In this document: positions 32,997-42,101 of the stretch, in pieces
How the letters are laid out: the number at the start of each line of letters is the position of its first letter
Position numbering within the stretch: position 1 is the stretch's first letter
Translations under genes and position numbers: made by a program
DNA from: CBFHSF01 sp965661055
Lineage (GTDB): Bacteria; Bacteroidota; Bacteroidia; Flavobacteriales; Schleiferiaceae
NCBI GenBank assembly: GCA_965661055.1
Contig: CBFICS010000001.1
Coordinates: 1 to 64,000 of the forward strand
Reading direction: 5' to 3'
DNA: 64,000 nucleotides
The notes under the pieces: model-generated
The model's input: the letters and a program-made list of their open reading frames with translations, nothing else
Told to the model about the DNA's origin: nothing
The model's database searches: none

Positions 32997-34388
32997 ATGA
33001 AAAACAAATATCAAGATTTAATTGAGCAGACATTTGACTGGCCTCAACCCGAGTTTAACGTAGAAGAGCAAGAGCTTTTCTGGCATGGTATTCCACTTAT
33101 GGATATCATTAAACAATACGGTACGCCACTTAAAGTGACCTATCTGCCAAAGATTTCTGAACAAATTCAAAAAGCAAAGCGAATCTTTAATGTGGCTATG
33201 GCCAAAGTGGATTATAAGGGAACTTATAATTACTGCTACTGTACCAAAAGTTCACACTTTAGTCATGTGCTTGATGAGGCGTTGAAAAACGACATTAACA
33301 TTGAAACGTCTTCTGCCTTTGATTTAAATATTGTGGATTCGTTGATTGCCGATAAGAAATTATCGAAAGACAATTACATTATCTGTAACGGGTATAAGCG
33401 TCCGCAGTACATTGAAAATATCGCCAAGCTCATAAATAACGGGTACAGTAAGACGATTTCAATTATGGACAATAAGCCAGAAGTAGATCAGCATTCTGAA
33501 CTCATTAAAGAAAAAGCCAAAATTGGAATTAGAATCGCTTCAGAAGAAGAGCCGAAGTTTGAGTTCTATACCTCTCGATTGGGAATTGGTTATAAAGATG
33601 TTCTTCCTTTTTACGAGGAGAAAATCAAAAACAACCCTAAGGTTGAGCTCAAGATGCTTCACTTTTTTATCAATACAGGGATTAATGATACGGCCTACTA
33701 TTGGAACGAATTACTGAAATGTGTGAATGTATACATTCAGTTGAAAAAAATATGTCCATCAATAGATAGTCTAAACATTGGTGGTGGATTTCCCATTAAA
33801 AACAGCTTGGCCTTTAATTACGATTATGAATACATGGCCGAAGAGATTATTTCTCAGATAAAGGCGGCTTGTATGCAAGAGGGAATTCCAGAGCCCCATA
33901 TATTTACAGAGTTTGGATCATTCACCGTGGGTGAGAGTGGTGCTACTTTCTTTTCTATATTAGGACAGAAAAATCAGAACGATCGTGAGACTTGGAGTAT
34001 GATTGACGGTAGCTTTATGACCACGCTGCCAGATTCATGGGCCATAAATAAGCGATTTGTTATGCTTCCAATCAATAATTGGGAGAAAGAATATGAAAGA
34101 GTTTTGTTGGGTGGGCTTACTTGTGATAGTGATGACTACTACAATTCTGAGCAGCATTCTAACGCCATATTCTTGCCCATGCACACAAACAATGAAGAGC
34201 AATACATTGGCTTCTTCAACACAGGGGCATACCAAGAATCACTTGCGGGTTATGGCGGGATTCAACACTGTTTGTTGCCAGCGCCAAAACACGTGGTAGT
34301 TGATAGAGATGACAAGGGCGAAGTGAGAACCAAGCTTTTTGCCAAAGAACAAAGTTATAAATCAATGCTTAAAATTTTAGGGTACTAA
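32997..34388 (+). CDS. speA: Arginine decarboxylase, short Bacteroidota type (fold III PLP enzyme)
   Basis: This 463-residue PLP enzyme is expected to convert arginine to agmatine, the first step to polyamines. An alanine-racemase-type barrel has the Schiff-base Lys in YCYCTKSSHF (Lys 84), LKMLHFFINTGI, and the phosphate-binding SLNIGGGFPIKN. The beta domain contains the LLGGLTCDSDDYYN block (Cys/Asp at the dimer active site) and ends NTGAYQESLAGYGGIQHCLLP. It is shorter than E. coli SpeA and matches the compact form found in this phylum. Diaminopimelate or carboxynorspermidine decarboxylase is less likely. It leads the operon with the DHS-like gene (22-bp gap). Confidence 0.87.
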   Translation: MKNKYQDLIEQTFDWPQPEFNVEEQELFWHGIPLMDIIKQYGTPLKVTYLPKISEQIQKAKRIFNVAMAKVDYKGTYNYCYCTKSSHFSHVLDEALKNDINIETSSAFDLNIVDSLIADKKLSKDNYIICNGYKRPQYIENIAKLINNGYSKTISIMDNKPEVDQHSELIKEKAKIGIRIASEEEPKFEFYTSRLGIGYKDVLPFYEEKIKNNPKVELKMLHFFINTGINDTAYYWNELLKCVNVYIQLKKICPSIDSLNIGGGFPIKNSLAFNYDYEYMAEEIISQIKAACMQEGIPEPHIFTEFGSFTVGESGATFFSILGQKNQNDRETWSMIDGSFMTTLPDSWAINKRFVMLPINNWEKEYERVLLGGLTCDSDDYYNSEQHSNAIFLPMHTNNEEQYIGFFNTGAYQESLAGYGGIQHCLLPAPKHVVVDRDDKGEVRTKLFAKEQSYKSMLKILGY

Positions 34389-34410
34389 ATCCCTACTAGA
34401 CTATAGTATC

Positions 34411-35385
34411 ATGGAAAGAAATTCGATTTCAAAATTTATGGAAACCCATTACCGCCACTTCAACTCAGCGGCGATGATGGATGCAGCGAAAGGATATGAA
34501 AAGCACCTTGCAGAAGGCGGAAAAATGATGGTGACCCTTGCAGGGGCAATGTCTACCGCAGAACTTGGTATTTCGTTTGCCGAAATGATTAGACAAGGTA
34601 AGGTGGACATTATTTCTTGTACCGGTGCAAACCTTGAAGAAGATTTAATGAACCTGGTAGCTCATTCTCATTACAAAAGGGTTCCAGAATATAGAGACCT
34701 TACGGCAGAGCAAGAAAGAGAACTTTTAGACCAAGGTCTGAACCGCGTGACTGACACTTGTATTCCTGAAGAGGAAGCCTTTAGAAGATTACAGTCGCAC
34801 ATTTATGGAAGGTGGAAGGATGCCGAGAAAGATGGAAAACGATATTTTCCACATGAATACATGTACCAAATGTTGCTTTCTGGAGAACTAGAGCAATACT
34901 ATGAAATTGACCCTAAGAATTCTTGGATGTTGGCCGCCGCAGAAAAAAATATCCCCATCATTGTGCCCGGTTGGGAAGACTCAACCATGGGAAACATTTT
35001 TGCTTCGTACTGTATTAAAGAGGAATTAAATCCTAGCACGGTGAAAAGTGGAATTGAATACATGATGTGGTTGTCTAACTGGTACGTAGAAAACTCTTCA
35101 GGTAAAGGCGTTGGGTTTTTCCAAATTGGTGGGGGAATTGCCGGAGATTTCCCGATTTGCGTAGTACCTATGTTGTATCAAGATCTTGAGATGGAAGACA
35201 TTCCTTTCTGGAGTTACTTCTGTCAGATCTCTGACTCAACCACCAGTTACGGGTCTTATTCTGGCGCCGTGCCTAACGAAAAAATTACTTGGGGAAAACT
35301 TGACACAGATACACCAAAATTTATTGTTGAATCTGACGCAACTATCGTTGCGCCTCTTATTTTTGCATGGATCTTGAATTGGTAA
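34411..35385 (+). CDS. Deoxyhypusine synthase-like protein
   Basis: A 324-residue NAD-dependent enzyme of the deoxyhypusine synthase family. NAD-fold features are MVTLAGAMSTAELG, IISCTGANLEEDL, IPIIVPGWEDSTMGN and FQIGGGIAGDFPICV. The aminobutyl-accepting Lys is kept in ITWGKL (Trp 294, Lys 296; human W327/K329). Bacteria lack the eIF5A target, so the bacterial members must do something else; homospermidine synthesis is a plausible role, as I recall for related proteins. Its place right behind arginine decarboxylase supports polyamine metabolism. Confidence 0.9.
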   Translation: MERNSISKFMETHYRHFNSAAMMDAAKGYEKHLAEGGKMMVTLAGAMSTAELGISFAEMIRQGKVDIISCTGANLEEDLMNLVAHSHYKRVPEYRDLTAEQERELLDQGLNRVTDTCIPEEEAFRRLQSHIYGRWKDAEKDGKRYFPHEYMYQMLLSGELEQYYEIDPKNSWMLAAAEKNIPIIVPGWEDSTMGNIFASYCIKEELNPSTVKSGIEYMMWLSNWYVENSSGKGVGFFQIGGGIAGDFPICVVPMLYQDLEMEDIPFWSYFCQISDSTTSYGSYSGAVPNEKITWGKLDTDTPKFIVESDATIVAPLIFAWILNW

Positions 35386-35398
35386 AAGTTGCCGAACT

Positions 35399-35689
35399 AT
35401 GGAGAAAAAACGTGTAATTGTTGACTACAAAAACATAACCAATAGTCAACTTGAATTGTTGTCTGATGCCTTTCCTTATGGATTTGAGGATGATGACACG
35501 ATTAAATTTAAGAACGCCAAAGGCGAATTGGTTTCTGCTATTCCGCTAGAAACTTCAGACACTAAATACCTTTTCAAGGTAAGTGTTGAACTAGAAAATA
35601 AAATGGATAATTTCAGTATTGAAGAAGATGACGACAGCGACACGACTGAGCCCGATACCGAAATAGAAATTTCTGAAGATGATGATTAG
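35399..35689 (+). CDS. Small acidic protein in the polyamine operon
   Basis: A 96-residue protein. Residues 1-70 form a compact mixed domain (KKRVIVDYKNITNSQLELLSDAFPYGFEDDDTI, then AKGELVSAIPLETSDTKYLFKV). The last 25 residues are an acidic tail (EEDDDSDTTEPDTEIEISED). I do not recognise a family by name. It lies 13 bp behind the DHS-like gene and is probably in the same transcript. One untested idea is that it accepts or buffers a cationic polyamine or is modified by the DHS-like enzyme. Confidence 0.75.
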   Translation: MEKKRVIVDYKNITNSQLELLSDAFPYGFEDDDTIKFKNAKGELVSAIPLETSDTKYLFKVSVELENKMDNFSIEEDDDSDTTEPDTEIEISEDDD

Positions 35690-35716
35690 TCGTGCATAAA
35701 AGCATGACCTTTGACT

Positions 35717-36379
35717 ATGATAAAAAAAATAGGGCTGTTACTGGCTTTCATACCCATGGCTTTATCTGCGCAGTTTGCTCCGAAAAAAGGCGAGTTTTTT
35801 CTCTATGATGCAACGTATGATATGTTGCTTCTCAACAATAGTGGGTATCAAACTAACGGCTTTGGCAACGGACATAATCTCTCGTTAATGGGAGATTATG
35901 TTTTTTCAAAAAGTCATTATTCGTTAGGGTACGGACTGGGCATAGGCTCACACAATATCTTCAGCAATATCTACGTGAGGTCTGCCGCCAATGGCGATCA
36001 TGTTATTTCATTGGTAGACCTTGACACCACCACCCTTAAGAAGAATAAAATCAATTTTAAATATATAGACATTCCCCTAGAGGTTAGATACAGATCGGGC
36101 CTGAATAAAAAGGGACGGTATTGGCGAGTTCACCTCGGGGTAAGGGTCGGTATTCGCTATTCATTTTACTCAGAGATTGAAGATGCCAACCACCATTATA
36201 AAGACCTCAACACTTCTCAAATCAACAGCTTGAGAACAGTAGGGTACTTAAGGGTAGGTCATGGCTTCCTCAACGCAGTGTTCCAATATAATTTTTCTCC
36301 TTTATGGGAGATCAATAATGATGTAGAAAACCTAAACTCAGCTCGTATGCTGAGCTTGGGCCTAAGTATTGCATTATGA
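35717..36379 (+). CDS. Putative outer-membrane beta-barrel protein
   Basis: A 220-residue protein with signal peptide IKKIGLLLAFIPMALSA (cut before QF). The body alternates polar and hydrophobic strands (GHNLSLMGDYVFSKSHYSLGYGLGIG, IPLEVRYRSG, YWRVHLGVRVGIRYSFYSE, LNAVFQYNFSPLWEI), as in eight-stranded OmpA/porT-like barrels of Bacteroidota, and it ends in a hydrophobic strand (MLSLGLSIAL). The frame opens at TTG 35711, but the ATG at 35717 gives the natural signal peptide. It overlaps rsmI by 4 bp. Confidence 0.75.
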   Translation: MIKKIGLLLAFIPMALSAQFAPKKGEFFLYDATYDMLLLNNSGYQTNGFGNGHNLSLMGDYVFSKSHYSLGYGLGIGSHNIFSNIYVRSAANGDHVISLVDLDTTTLKKNKINFKYIDIPLEVRYRSGLNKKGRYWRVHLGVRVGIRYSFYSEIEDANHHYKDLNTSQINSLRTVGYLRVGHGFLNAVFQYNFSPLWEINNDVENLNSARMLSLGLSIAL

Positions 36380-37053
36380 TGGAATTAGAATCTTCTTTGT
36401 ACTTAGTTCCCACACCCATTGGTAATCTTGAAGATATAACCTTGCGATCTCTTCGTATTTTAAAAGAATGCGATTTGATTTTGGCTGAAGACACAAGAAC
36501 CAGTGGAATTCTTCTCAAGCATTTTGAGGTTCAAACTCCCATGCAGTCTAATCACATGCACAATGAGCATAAAGTATTAGATCGTTGGATTGATTTTATG
36601 AAGTCCGGAAAGTCCATTGCATTAATATCTGATGCAGGAACACCCGCCATATCAGATCCTGGATTTTTATTGGTTAGAGAAGCCATTGCCAACGACCTTA
36701 AGGTAGAGTGTTTGCCAGGTGCTACCGCTTTTGTTCCTGCGTTGGTTTGTTCTGGCTTGCCCTGTGATCGCTTTGTTTTTGAAGGGTTTATCCCCGTAAA
36801 GAAAGGACGGAAAACTAAACTTGAAGCCATGGCATCGACTCCAGGAACCTACGTTCTCTATGAGTCACCTCATAAAATATTGAAAACCTTAGCAGATATT
36901 AAAAGCTATTTTCCTGAATCGGTAAAAGTTTCTATTTCTAGAGAAATCACCAAGAAATTTGAAGAACACTTACGTGGGAATGTAGATGAATTACTTGCTC
37001 ACTTTTCTCAGAAACCTCCTAAGGGTGAAATGGTAGTGGTTTTACATTTCTAG
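36376..37053 (+). CDS. rsmI: 16S rRNA (cytidine1402-2'-O)-methyltransferase
   Basis: This 225-residue tetrapyrrole-methylase-fold enzyme methylates the ribose of C1402 in 16S rRNA. Clear motifs: LYLVPTPIGNLEDITLRSL, CDLILAEDTRTSG, MHNEHKV, IALISDAGTPAISDPG, CLPGATAFVPALVCSGLP, FEGFIP and YESPHKI. It lacks the C-terminal extension of longer forms, as is usual in this phylum. It is coupled to the beta-barrel gene by ATGA. Confidence 0.96.
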   Translation: MMELESSLYLVPTPIGNLEDITLRSLRILKECDLILAEDTRTSGILLKHFEVQTPMQSNHMHNEHKVLDRWIDFMKSGKSIALISDAGTPAISDPGFLLVREAIANDLKVECLPGATAFVPALVCSGLPCDRFVFEGFIPVKKGRKTKLEAMASTPGTYVLYESPHKILKTLADIKSYFPESVKVSISREITKKFEEHLRGNVDELLAHFSQKPPKGEMVVVLHF

Positions 37054-37121
37054 TCAACATTTTTCACGGATAGGGGTTATTAAATAAACAGAAATTCAAT
37101 TTTTTTTCCACCTTTGCTGCC

Positions 37122-38213
37122 ATGTCTGCCAAAGCCCAAGTAAACGTATTAAATCAGTGGTTCCCCAAGGCGAGTTCGCCCTTGGTAATCGCAGGACCAT
37201 GCAGTGCTGAGAGTGAAAAGCAGGTTTTAGAGATTGCCACCCAATTGGCAAAAAACCCAAAAGTGGCCGCTTTTAGAGCAGGGGTGTGGAAACCCAGAAC
37301 ACGACCGGGCTCATTTGAAGGAATTGGTGAGGTGGCCTTGAATTGGCTGAATAAAGCGAAAGCGGAAACCGGATTGCCGATTGCCGTTGAGGTTGCCAAT
37401 GCGCACCACGTAGAAGCCGCTTTAAGGGCCGGTGTTGATATAATGTGGATAGGCGCTCGTACAACGGTAAATCCATTTTTTGTCCAAGAAATTGCCGAAG
37501 CCCTGGCCGGAACCCAGCAAAAGGTCTTGGTAAAAAACCCTATTCATCCTGAATTAGGTCTGTGGTTAGGAGCCCTAGAAAGACTAGATAAAGCGGGGCT
37601 TGAAAATCTTGCAGCGGTACACCGCGGATTTTTCTCAACGCAATCAAGTCCTTTTAGAAATGAAGCCAAGTGGGAACTTAGCTTTGAACTTCGCGCGGAA
37701 GCGCCCCATGTGCCCATATTGGCTGATCCAAGTCATATTGCCGGAAACCGAAATTTAATTCAAGAGGTGTCTCAAACTGCGCTTGACTTGAATTTAGACG
37801 GACTTATGATAGAAACTCATAACGATCCGGACAAGGCTTTGAGTGATGCCGCTCAACAGATTACTCCCCAAACCCTCTTCGAAATTCTTAACAACATTGA
37901 ACTTAAGAAGGAGGAGATTCAGAATGATCAAGCCTCTAAGCTCATTTCTGAAATTAGAGAAAAGATTGATCACCTAGACCTAGCGATATTAGATAAAATC
38001 GCAACCCGAAATGATTTGGTACGAGAAATTGCCAAAGTAAAGTTCAACGAGAAAATCACCATTTTTCAATTGAACCGCTGGTTTCAGATTCTTGAAGATA
38101 GAACCCAATGGGGCGCCCAGCAGAATATTGAACAAGAATTTATTCAAGAATTGTTTCAAGTAATTCACAAACATTCTGTAGGATTACAAACTGCCATGAA
38201 TAAGGAAAAATAG
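37122..38213 (+). CDS. Bifunctional DAHP synthase/chorismate mutase
   Basis: A 363-residue fusion. The N-terminal 260 residues are a type I DAHP synthase (PLVIAGPCSAESEKQ, FRAGVWKPRTRPGSFEGIG, VEVANAHHVEAALRAGVDIMWIGART, LADPSHIAGNR) that joins PEP and erythrose 4-phosphate. The C-terminal 95 residues are an AroQ chorismate mutase helix bundle (LISEIREKIDHLDLAILDKIATRNDLVREIAK) that makes prephenate. The fusion places the first shikimate step and the Phe/Tyr branch step in one chain, often for feedback control by prephenate or chorismate. It is a single gene between rsmI and polA. Confidence 0.95.
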   Translation: MSAKAQVNVLNQWFPKASSPLVIAGPCSAESEKQVLEIATQLAKNPKVAAFRAGVWKPRTRPGSFEGIGEVALNWLNKAKAETGLPIAVEVANAHHVEAALRAGVDIMWIGARTTVNPFFVQEIAEALAGTQQKVLVKNPIHPELGLWLGALERLDKAGLENLAAVHRGFFSTQSSPFRNEAKWELSFELRAEAPHVPILADPSHIAGNRNLIQEVSQTALDLNLDGLMIETHNDPDKALSDAAQQITPQTLFEILNNIELKKEEIQNDQASKLISEIREKIDHLDLAILDKIATRNDLVREIAKVKFNEKITIFQLNRWFQILEDRTQWGAQQNIEQEFIQELFQVIHKHSVGLQTAMNKEK

Positions 38214-38260
38214 TATTTTTTCCCGCCTTCAATCGCTATCTTCGCCAAAAGCCTTTACGT

Positions 38261-41071
38261 ATGAATTCCGATAAGAAACTGTTTCTTTTAGATGCCTATG
38301 CCCTGATTTTTAGAGCCTATTTTGCCTTTGCAAGAAATCCGAGGGTTACCTCAAAGGGCATGGATACCTCTGCTATTTTTGGGTTTGTAACCACCTTGAT
38401 GGACCTTCTTTCAAAAGAAAATCCTACTCATATTGCCGTGGTTTTTGACACCAAAGCCAAAACGGTAAGGCACGAGGAGTTTCCGGAGTACAAGGCCAAT
38501 AGAGACGAAACTCCTGAAGCTATTAAAGTGGCCGTCCCCTATATTCAAAAAATTCTTGAAGGCTTTAAAATTCCTGCTATAGGTATTGATGGGTATGAGG
38601 CCGATGATGTAATTGGTACTCTTGCCAAAAAGGCTGAAAAAGCTGGTTATGTAACCTACATGATGACGCCTGATAAAGATTTTGGACAGTTGGTTTCAGA
38701 AAACATCTTTATGTATAAGCCGGCTAGATCCGGAAATCCACCGGAGGTTTTGGGGATCAAAGAAGTATGTGAAAAGTTTCAAATTGAACGTGTAGATCAA
38801 GTCATCGACTTTTTGGGGATGATGGGAGATGCCGTAGATAATATTCCCGGGCTTCCGGGGGTGGGTGAAAAAACCGCCCAAAAACTATTAGCTCAATACG
38901 GGTCTTTAGAAAACACCCTTGATCACGCCGACGAGATAAAAGGAAAGCTGGGTGAGAAAATCAGAGACCATAAAGAGCAAGGTATTCTTTCCAAAAAATT
39001 GGCAACCATCCTCTTAGATGCCCCGATTGAGTTTGATGAAAAGTCATTGATCCGCGAAGAGATGGATGAAGAAATTCTCAGCGAAATATTCCAAGAACTA
39101 GAGTTCAGGACGCTCTCTAGGAAACTCTTTAACAAAGCTCCTGCGGAAGCAGAAACCCAAAGCAGTGGTTCTACTGGAGAATCATCAGATGGGCAAATGG
39201 ACTTGTTCTCAAGACCTGCCAATACCGAGGTAGAAGGAGAAGTGTCTGACGACGGATTTAAAACTTTAGCCAATACCGATCACCATTACCAGTTGTTAAA
39301 CGACTTTGGTTCGGTTCAGTTTTTTGTAGAGACCCTGAAAAACCAAAAGAGCATTGCTTTTGACACAGAAACCACAGGGTTAAATACCCTTCATGCAGAG
39401 TTGGTCGGAATGTCTTTTAGTTATGCCAAGGGGAAAGCTTATTACGTTCACCTTCCGGAAGATTTTGAGGAATGTAAAAAATGGGTTCACCTCTTCGCGC
39501 CGATTTTTGAAAGTGAAAGCATTGAGAAGATAGGACAAAATTTAAAGTACGACATCAGTATTTTAAAGAGGTACGGAGCGGTTTTTAACGGCCCGTTGTT
39601 TGACACCATGATAGCCCATTACCTCTTACAGCCCGACATGAGGCACAACCTAGACGTTTTGGCAGAAACCTATTTTGGTTACCAGATGCAGCCCATTGAA
39701 GACCTTATCGGGAAAAAAGGGAAGAATCAAAAGACTATGCGCGAGGTAGAAGCTTCTGCCATAGCTGAATACGCGGGCGAAGATGCTGATATAACCTTTC
39801 AACTTAAAGAGTACTTTGAGCCTAAGCTGGTAGAGACCGGCGTTGAAAAGGTTTTTAGAGACATAGAAATGCCATTGATAAACGTTCTCGCCGAAATGGA
39901 GCTCGAAGGGGTTGCTATTGATGTAGATGGACTCAATGAATTCTCAAAAAAGCTTGAGGTTGAGATCAAAGAGCTTGAAGAAGCCATTCAAAGTTATGCT
40001 CAAGCGCCTTTTAATATCAGTTCACCAAAGCAGTTGGGTGAAGTGCTGTTCTCTGAGTTGAAGCTTCTCGATAAACCCAAGAAAACCAAAAGCGGACAGT
40101 TTGCTACCTCGGAAGATATTCTTGTATCGCTAAAAGGTAAGCATCCTATTATTGAATCTATTTTAGACTATCGTCAGATTGTAAAGTTGAAGTCTACCTA
40201 TGTTGATGCTTTGCCCACTTTGGTAGATACAGAGACTCACAGAATACACACTACCTATAACCAAACCGTTGCCGCTACCGGTAGGTTGAGTTCAACCGCT
40301 CCAAACCTCCAGAATATTCCGATTAGAACCCCTAGAGGTCAAGAGGTTAGAAAAGCATTTGTTGCCAGAAATGAAGAGTTTCAGTTGTTTGCCGCTGACT
40401 ATTCTCAGATAGAGTTGAGAATTATTGCCGCCCTCAGTAAAGATGCTGAGATGATAGAAGCCTTTAAAAAGGGAGAAGATATTCACGCTGCCACGGCCGC
40501 TAAAATATTTAATGTCCCCCTAGAAGAAGTGACGCGTGAACAACGTAGCAACGCCAAGACGGTAAACTTCGGGATCATCTATGGGGTGAGTGCCTTTGGA
40601 CTTTCACAACAAACCAATTTGTCACGCACCGAGGCTAAAGAAACCATAGAAAGCTATTTTAAAACCTATCCCGGCATAAAAGAATACATGGATTCACAAG
40701 TAGAGTTAGCGAGAGAAAATGGTTATGTTGAAACCATCTTAGGTCGCCGACGTTACTTGAAAGATATTAACTCACGAAATGCGGTTGTTCGCGGACATTC
40801 AGAAAGAAATGCCATCAACGCACCCATTCAAGGATCTGCGGCAGATATCATCAAGATGGCTATGATAAAAATTCAAGAAGAGATTGATAAACAAGGGCTT
40901 GAGTCTAAGATGGTTCTTCAAGTGCATGATGAATTGGTCTTTGATGCAAAAGCGGATGAATTGGAAAAACTGAAGCCTATGGTCATCGAAAAAATGCAAA
41001 ATGCCATCCAATTAGAAGTTCCTTTGTTAGTTGATTCTGGATTGGGAAATAACTGGTTAGAAGCTCATTAA
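38261..41071 (+). CDS. polA: DNA polymerase I
   Basis: This 936-residue polymerase serves Okazaki-fragment processing and repair. All three domains are present. The 5' nuclease (1-290) has LFLLDAYALIFRAYFAF, IDGYEADDVIGTLAKKAE and DAVDNIPGLPGVGEKTAQKLL. The 3'-5' exonuclease (about 335-520) is apparently active, with IAFDTETTGLN. The polymerase domain has RLSSTAPNLQNIPIRT, FAADYSQIELRIIAAL (catalytic Asp), RSNAKTVNFGIIYGVSAFGL (O helix) and MVLQVHDELVFD (catalytic Asp). An acidic linker at about 290-330 joins the nuclease parts. TATCTTCG (38237-38244) is a near-consensus -7 box. Confidence 0.98.
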   Translation: MNSDKKLFLLDAYALIFRAYFAFARNPRVTSKGMDTSAIFGFVTTLMDLLSKENPTHIAVVFDTKAKTVRHEEFPEYKANRDETPEAIKVAVPYIQKILEGFKIPAIGIDGYEADDVIGTLAKKAEKAGYVTYMMTPDKDFGQLVSENIFMYKPARSGNPPEVLGIKEVCEKFQIERVDQVIDFLGMMGDAVDNIPGLPGVGEKTAQKLLAQYGSLENTLDHADEIKGKLGEKIRDHKEQGILSKKLATILLDAPIEFDEKSLIREEMDEEILSEIFQELEFRTLSRKLFNKAPAEAETQSSGSTGESSDGQMDLFSRPANTEVEGEVSDDGFKTLANTDHHYQLLNDFGSVQFFVETLKNQKSIAFDTETTGLNTLHAELVGMSFSYAKGKAYYVHLPEDFEECKKWVHLFAPIFESESIEKIGQNLKYDISILKRYGAVFNGPLFDTMIAHYLLQPDMRHNLDVLAETYFGYQMQPIEDLIGKKGKNQKTMREVEASAIAEYAGEDADITFQLKEYFEPKLVETGVEKVFRDIEMPLINVLAEMELEGVAIDVDGLNEFSKKLEVEIKELEEAIQSYAQAPFNISSPKQLGEVLFSELKLLDKPKKTKSGQFATSEDILVSLKGKHPIIESILDYRQIVKLKSTYVDALPTLVDTETHRIHTTYNQTVAATGRLSSTAPNLQNIPIRTPRGQEVRKAFVARNEEFQLFAADYSQIELRIIAALSKDAEMIEAFKKGEDIHAATAAKIFNVPLEEVTREQRSNAKTVNFGIIYGVSAFGLSQQTNLSRTEAKETIESYFKTYPGIKEYMDSQVELARENGYVETILGRRRYLKDINSRNAVVRGHSERNAINAPIQGSAADIIKMAMIKIQEEIDKQGLESKMVLQVHDELVFDAKADELEKLKPMVIEKMQNAIQLEVPLLVDSGLGNNWLEAH

Positions 41072-41091
41072 GTAAGGAATTTCTTTCAATA

Positions 41092-41111
41092 CTCCACTTT
41101 CGTGGGAGTTG
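41092..41111 (+). repeat. CCACTTTCGTGGGAGTTG motif, copy 1
   Basis: The 18-mer at 41094-41111 recurs exactly at 53361-53378, and 14 of its bases recur at 10703-10716. CCAC and GTGG around TTTC form a small hairpin. Two copies lie just after gene ends in intergenic DNA (after polA and after the DUF2480 gene). The role is unknown. Confidence 0.6.
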
Positions 41112-41298
41112 GTTTGGAGTGAGTTATTAACAAAAAAATCCACTGTTTTTTCTGTTTATCCAAAATAACGGATTAAAACTTGTAGGAATATTCCTTTTTT
41201 ATAAGAAAATGTAACGATTTGTCAATTAAATTGTTGCGTTGTGTTTAAAAAAAGGTTTAAGTTAGTAATCCAACTTTTACCACCTTATAATTGAAATT

Positions 41299-42042
41299 AT
41301 GAACTTAATCGTCTTCGATGTTGAGGGAACATTGACGGTCAACAACCCAGATGACCGCATTTGCTTCCAAGAAGCAGCACAAATCATGCTTCACCCAGAC
41401 CTCGGCGAGTTTGACTTCTCTGCCGAAGGCTATTCAACAGACACTGAATTAGTGTTTACCTTATGGAATTCCGTTAACAAACGCAATCCTTCTAAAGAAG
41501 AGTTTGAATCATTTCAAGCGCATTACTTCGAAAGGTTAAAATTCCACTACATTAAAGGGAACATTAAGTACAAAGCTGTTCCTGGGGCCCAAGAGCTTTT
41601 GAGATCATTGATGTCTTCACCCAACTGGAGATTTACTTTGACGTCATCATCTTGGGGTTTTGCCGCCGCCTTCAAATTAAAAGCGGCTGGATTTTTCACT
41701 AGACATTACCAAGTGATTGGTTCAGAAGACAAAATGAACTATGAAGAGGTAATCAAATCTGCTATAGAAAAGGCAGAAGACTTTCATCGCGAGGCTTCAT
41801 TCAAGAAGACGGTATATATAGGCGATGATTTACCCAGTTTACAAGCTTGTTCAAATTTGCAAATTCCTTATTTAGGAATGAGCAATCCCTATCACAAGAA
41901 AAACACGGTGATGTCTAGGTTTGCTAGGCTGAACATTTTTCCTTCAAAAATTGAATTTTTACGAATTCTAAGAAAGGCCCCAGTGCCCTCAAGAAGGAAC
42001 TTACAGCCAAGACCTGCTATGTTCTTTATGAGTATTTTCTAG
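41299..42042 (+). CDS. HAD-superfamily hydrolase
   Basis: A 247-residue protein with HAD motif I at the N-terminus (LIVFDVEGTLTVNN), motif II in FTLTSSSWGFAAAF, motif III Lys around DKMNYEEVI and motif IV YIGDDLPSLQAC. In motif I the second acid is Glu (D-x-E-G-T) instead of Asp. That is unusual for phosphatases and may alter activity. A helical cap of about 90 residues follows motif I. The basic tail LRKAPVPSRRNLQPRP is unlike the rest. It is a single gene with its own terminator. Confidence 0.85.
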   Translation: MNLIVFDVEGTLTVNNPDDRICFQEAAQIMLHPDLGEFDFSAEGYSTDTELVFTLWNSVNKRNPSKEEFESFQAHYFERLKFHYIKGNIKYKAVPGAQELLRSLMSSPNWRFTLTSSSWGFAAAFKLKAAGFFTRHYQVIGSEDKMNYEEVIKSAIEKAEDFHREASFKKTVYIGDDLPSLQACSNLQIPYLGMSNPYHKKNTVMSRFARLNIFPSKIEFLRILRKAPVPSRRNLQPRPAMFFMSIF

Positions 42043-42062
42043 TAAAATACTACCACATATAG

Positions 42063-42101
42063 AAAGGGTTTCCGACCTTAGAGGCAGGAAACCCTTTTTT
42101 T
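42063..42101 (+). terminator. Terminator touching the FRG gene start codon
   Basis: Perfect 11-bp stem AAAGGGTTTCC/GGAAACCCTTT (42063-42073 with 42087-42097), then seven T in a row (42095-42101). The ATG of the FRG gene begins at the next base, 42102. Confidence 0.9.
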
